A DNA stretch of 8,499 nt, taken from UBA3064 sp016868095 (GTDB taxonomy: Bacteria > Pseudomonadota > Gammaproteobacteria > Burkholderiales > Burkholderiaceae_E). Positions 5,919 through 8,499 of this stretch are shown in pieces. The number at the start of each line of letters is the position of its first letter. The first letter of the stretch is position 1. The notes beneath the pieces are model-generated. The model worked only from the letters and a program-made list of their open reading frames with translations, had not been told where the DNA came from and did no database searches. Location: NCBI GenBank assembly GCA_041175665.1, contig JBEDEM010000117.1:1-8499 (forward strand). The letters are read 5' to 3'. The position numbers and the translations under genes were made by a program.

Positions 5919-6992
5919 TCACGGCCTTATCTTACGAATGAATCGATCAACCGCATTATTGTGTTGAGCAAGCGTTGTAGAGAATTCGCTACTTCCATCA
6001 CCACGCGCAACAAAATAAAGGCTTGATTCCTGGCTTGGTCTAATCGCTGCGAGCAAAGAGGCCTCACCAGGAATTGCAATAGGCGTTGGCGGCAGGCCAT
6101 AACGGGTGTAGGTATTGTAAGGATGATCGGTCTGTAGGTCTTTGCGCGTTAGCTTCTTAGCCTCTGTGGAGCTCAATCCGAAAACAACCGTGGGATCACT
6201 TTGCAATCGCATGCCCAAATTCAAGCGGTTTAGGAAAACCGCGGCCACACGCGAACGATCAGCCGCAAGCCCAGTCTCCTTCTCGATCATCGAGGCTAAA
6301 ACCATCAGTTCAGCGGGTGAACTCAAGGGGAAATCCTTAGGACGCTGTGCCCAAATTGCCTGTAGCAATTTAGCCTGACGCTCACAGGCTTGCGTTAAGA
6401 GTTCGAGATCGCTCATACCAGGAACGAATCGGTACTTGTCGGGAAAAAGCATACCTTCCAAGAAACCAAGCTTGTAGGGCACAGGCATGCGCTCCATCAG
6501 CTTAGTTCGCAATTGCTCTTCCGACCATGCCGCGCTCTCGTGACGCAAATAGGGTAATGCCGAAAGGCTTCGTCTGACCTGGTCGAGCGATTGCCCCTCG
6601 AGCACCTGCCATTCGAGCCGCTTACCCTGATCGGCAGCCATTCGGTCGAGCAAGCGCTTAAGACTCAGACCGCGCTCAAGTGGATAGACCCCGGCTTTAA
6701 TTGAGCGCGAAGCGAGGTGAAGACGCGCCCAGATCCAATTCAAGACGCTTGGCGACCAAGCAGTAGGGCTTGCCAGTTCAATGACCTGCTTTAGTCCATA
6801 GCCACGCTCGACGACGAGCTCTGAAGGCTTGGCTGCATCGTCGGGCTTGGAAACACCAACACTGACGAAACGAAACTCCAAATAGCTCAAGAGCAAAACA
6901 GTCAAGCCCAAGACTGTTAGCCTGCCGAGAGCTCGCCTCACAGCAGGGGTATGGTTGGCCGAATTCAGGCGGGTTTTGATAATCTCAAGCAT
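5919..6992 (-). CDS. mltG: Endolytic murein transglycosylase MltG (YceG-like)
   Basis: MltG is an inner-membrane lytic transglycosylase that cuts nascent glycan strands and is thought to terminate their growth. From ATG at 6992 the protein has 357 residues: a short cytoplasmic N-terminus, one membrane segment (about 21-40, ALGRLTVLGLTVLLLSYLEF), a LysM-like region, then the YceG core. Core motifs are VLEGQSLDQV (130-139), LEGMLFPDKYRF (178-189), ASMIEKETG (233-241, catalytic Glu 237), RSRVAAVFLNRL, MRLQSDPTVVFGL and YNTYTRYGLPPTPI. The same frame extends upstream to GTG at 7064 (24 more residues). I prefer 6992 because it is an ATG, puts the anchor at the usual distance, and leaves room for a candidate promoter at 7041-7071. 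It is first in the minus-strand operon and divergent from ygfZ. Confidence 0.92.
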   Translation of the reverse strand: MLEIIKTRLNSANHTPAVRRALGRLTVLGLTVLLLSYLEFRFVSVGVSKPDDAAKPSELVVERGYGLKQVIELASPTAWSPSVLNWIWARLHLASRSIKAGVYPLERGLSLKRLLDRMAADQGKRLEWQVLEGQSLDQVRRSLSALPYLRHESAAWSEEQLRTKLMERMPVPYKLGFLEGMLFPDKYRFVPGMSDLELLTQACERQAKLLQAIWAQRPKDFPLSSPAELMVLASMIEKETGLAADRSRVAAVFLNRLNLGMRLQSDPTVVFGLSSTEAKKLTRKDLQTDHPYNTYTRYGLPPTPIAIPGEASLLAAIRPSQESSLYFVARGDGSSEFSTTLAQHNNAVDRFIRKIRP

Positions 6993-7040
6993 GCATGACG
7001 GCGAAAAAGCGTGCAACGATCCGATTCGCTCAAAGCACCG

Positions 7041-7071
7041 ATTGTATGACCTTGCAAGCTGCACGCCGCAA
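7041..7071 (-). promoter_or_regulatory. Candidate sigma-70 promoter for the mltG operon
   Basis: On the minus strand, TACAAT (7046-7041) matches five of six bases of a -10 box. TTGCGG (7071-7066) is a weak -35 match, 19 bases upstream, which is longer than ideal. Transcription would begin near 7034, about 40 bases before the ATG at 6992. If real, the upstream GTG at 7064 cannot be the mltG start. I found no good plus-strand promoter for ygfZ in the same gap (6993-7106). Confidence 0.35.
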
Positions 7072-7106
7072 GCTAGCTGTGCTCTTTACCTATCCGATGC
7101 CAAACT

Positions 7107-8105
7107 ATGAATCAAACACTGTGCTCGATCAAAGGCAGCTTGCCCCAACTGGCTTATCTGCGCATTCACGGCCCTGACGCTGAATCGTTTCTTCAATCGC
7201 AGCTGACAAACGATGTGTTAGCGCTTCGAAGCTCAGGACAAGCTCAATGGACTGGCTATTGCAACCCAAAAGGTCGCTTGTTTTTCACAGGCTGGCTTGC
7301 GCGGACTGCTTCGGCATCGGATGAATTTGCTTTGTTGATCGATCGAAGCCTCAGTCAAGCCGTGGCCAAGCGCCTGAAGATGTTTGTTCTACGTTCTAAA
7401 GTAACGATCGAAGACTTGAGCGATCGCTACGTTCTGCAAGGGACTATTGAACGGCCCACTACCACACACACCCGTCCCAACGAGGCTCAACCCACACACA
7501 CGCAGCCCGCTGACCCCACCCCAGCGCTATCGATCGGTTTACCCATCGCACATACGCTTAAGGCTAATTTTGGACGCTCCGTTCAATGCCTTGATACCCA
7601 AGCTCAGGCAAAAAGCATGGAGGCGAGCGTCAATAGTGAGGATTTTTCTGGTGTCTGGCGATGGTTGCATCTGTTAGCTGCAGAGCCCTGGATCACGCAA
7701 ACACTGAGTGAACGCTTTGTCCCTCAAATGCTTAACTTTGAACGCCTCGGAGGCGTCAATTTTCGCAAAGGCTGCTACCCCGGCCAGGAGGTCGTCGCAA
7801 GAAGCCAATACCTCGGTAAGCTCAAGCGCCGCAGCGGCATCTATCAAATCGACGACCCCTCAAGAAGACTGCCCGCCGAAGGTGAGGATCTAGGCGAGGC
7901 ATCTAATCCAGACCTAAGCGTTGTGAATGTTTTAAGATGCCCTGGCAGCCTTGGCATGAGCTTATGGCAAAGCGCTTTTGCTGGCATGCCGGCGCACGCA
8001 CAAGCTGCGCATGCGCTTGTCCTAGCAGAAGGTCGAATCGACCTTGAAGGCAGTCCGCTAGGACCAAGCATCACGCTGCCCTACGCGCTTAGCGATGACG
8101 CTTAA
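7107..8105 (+). CDS. ygfZ: Folate-binding protein YgfZ
   Basis: YgfZ is a tetrahydrofolate-dependent protein related to the glycine-cleavage T protein; it supports the repair or assembly of some iron-sulfur enzymes such as MiaB. The 332-residue product has the signature KGCYPGQE (221-228, with the conserved Cys 223), an N-terminal RIHGPDAESFLQSQLTNDV segment (19-37) and YCNPKGRLFF (51-60). ATG at 7107 fits the usual N-terminus although no ribosome site is evident. A Pro/Thr-rich insert (about 116-139, with two THT units) interrupts the domain between the two halves and is probably a surface loop. The stop shares one base with the next gene's start (TAATG), so the downstream gene is likely co-translated. 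Divergent from mltG, as in many Burkholderiales. Confidence 0.93.
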   Translation: MNQTLCSIKGSLPQLAYLRIHGPDAESFLQSQLTNDVLALRSSGQAQWTGYCNPKGRLFFTGWLARTASASDEFALLIDRSLSQAVAKRLKMFVLRSKVTIEDLSDRYVLQGTIERPTTTHTRPNEAQPTHTQPADPTPALSIGLPIAHTLKANFGRSVQCLDTQAQAKSMEASVNSEDFSGVWRWLHLLAAEPWITQTLSERFVPQMLNFERLGGVNFRKGCYPGQEVVARSQYLGKLKRRSGIYQIDDPSRRLPAEGEDLGEASNPDLSVVNVLRCPGSLGMSLWQSAFAGMPAHAQAAHALVLAEGRIDLEGSPLGPSITLPYALSDDA

Positions 8106-8419
8106 TGTTTCACCGATATATTTATTTCAAAGCTCCTGGTAGTGAAACCGAGCTCATTCGGCATGCCTGGCGAGCGATTTTGAAACTTCGGGAGCTTGAC
8201 GAACAAGCAACTGATCGGCTGGCTTTCAAACACGAGTTGCAGCAGCGCATCGAGACCCGTGACGGTATAGTCACCTGGATGGATGTGCTGACGAATTTCG
8301 AATCGGTTGAAGCTCTAGACCGATATCAACATCAGATCGATCGATTGTGGCACCAAGTCCTGTCGAAATCACTCCACGATCTTAAGCGCCATGTGGAGAC
8401 CTTTGAAACATGTGTGTAA
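8105..8419 (+). CDS. DUF4936 family protein
   Basis: A 104-residue protein of unknown function. The opening YIYFKAP (5-11), the central TWMDVLTNF (57-65) and the end RHVETFETCV (95-104) resemble the DUF4936 family of betaproteobacteria, which I recall lying beside ygfZ; the match is from memory of the family pattern. It has no signal peptide or membrane segment and looks like a small alpha/beta (ferredoxin-like, dimeric) protein. The ATG overlaps the ygfZ stop by one base, and the end overlaps the next gene by 10 bases. This places it firmly in the ygfZ operon and argues that it is a real gene. Confidence 0.8.
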   Translation: MFHRYIYFKAPGSETELIRHAWRAILKLRELDEQATDRLAFKHELQQRIETRDGIVTWMDVLTNFESVEALDRYQHQIDRLWHQVLSKSLHDLKRHVETFETCV

Positions 8420-8499
8420 TCGCCTGGCGCTGGACGCCTGACGAAGAAATCGTGCTCACCCTATGGGCAAACCGCGATGAGTGGCTCAAACGCCCCACC
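8410..8499 (+). CDS. NRDE (TANGO2) family protein, N-terminal fragment
   Basis: Only the first 30 codons are in the window. They encode MCVIAWRWTP, then LTLWANRDEWLKRPT, with the family's conserved Cys 2 and the NRDE motif at 22-25. NRDE/TANGO2 proteins occur in bacteria and eukaryotes; eukaryotic members have been linked to haem handling and membrane metabolism, and the bacterial role is not settled. TGGAG at 8394-8398, 11 bases before the ATG, is a plausible ribosome site. The 10-bp overlap with the DUF4936 gene indicates coupling. The gene continues past the right edge. Confidence 0.88.
   Translation, partial: MCVIAWRWTPDEEIVLTLWANRDEWLKRPT

Noticed and set aside
6993..7064. 24-residue N-terminal extension of MltG from GTG 7064
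   Set aside because: Open, but unconserved in appearance and overlapping the best promoter candidate; ATG 6992 fits the family better.

Overview
The window looks like a chromosomal housekeeping region of a betaproteobacterium, most likely of the order Burkholderiales, with mid-range GC by eye. The evidence is gene order and protein families. The run mltG-tmk-holB-tatD-ankyrin protein, divergent from ygfZ-DUF4936-NRDE protein, is from memory the arrangement common in that order. Genus cannot be told from the sequence alone.

Layout, left to right. (1) A minus-strand mnmC gene (tRNA wobble-uridine modification) runs off the left edge and starts at 1489. (2) 44 bp away and divergent is a 265-residue member of the 2-keto-4-pentenoate hydratase family (1534-2331, plus). 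(3) A convergent gap (2332-2476) holds an AT-rich dyad but no convincing terminator. (4) A tightly packed minus-strand operon follows, read right to left: mltG (septal murein terminase), tmk (thymidylate kinase), holB (DNA polymerase III delta prime), tatD (metal-dependent DNase) and a secreted ankyrin-repeat protein. From tmk onward each gene overlaps the next (8-11 bp, 4 bp GTGA, 11 bp), which suggests translational coupling. (5) Divergent from mltG, ygfZ (folate-binding, iron-sulfur protein maintenance), a DUF4936 gene and the first 30 codons of an NRDE/TANGO2-type gene form a plus-strand operon with 1-bp and 10-bp overlaps.

The genes serve general functions: cell-wall synthesis, dTTP supply, replication clamp loading, DNA repair or turnover, tRNA modification and Fe-S protein upkeep. 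I see no mobile element, CRISPR array, RNA gene, phage gene or defence system, and nothing that amounts to a new biological system.

The most notable local feature is the ankyrin gene. Its reading frame stops at 2548 inside the last repeat, but the expected C-terminal end (LTAMDYAQQMGRDD..., stop at 2477) lies intact directly downstream in another frame. This points to a recent out-of-frame deletion. Other oddities are period-18 and period-15 coding repeats in the ankyrin gene and holB, an apparently missing pilZ gene between holB and tatD, a diverged FAD domain in MnmC, and an excess of CGATCG/GCGATCGC palindromes.
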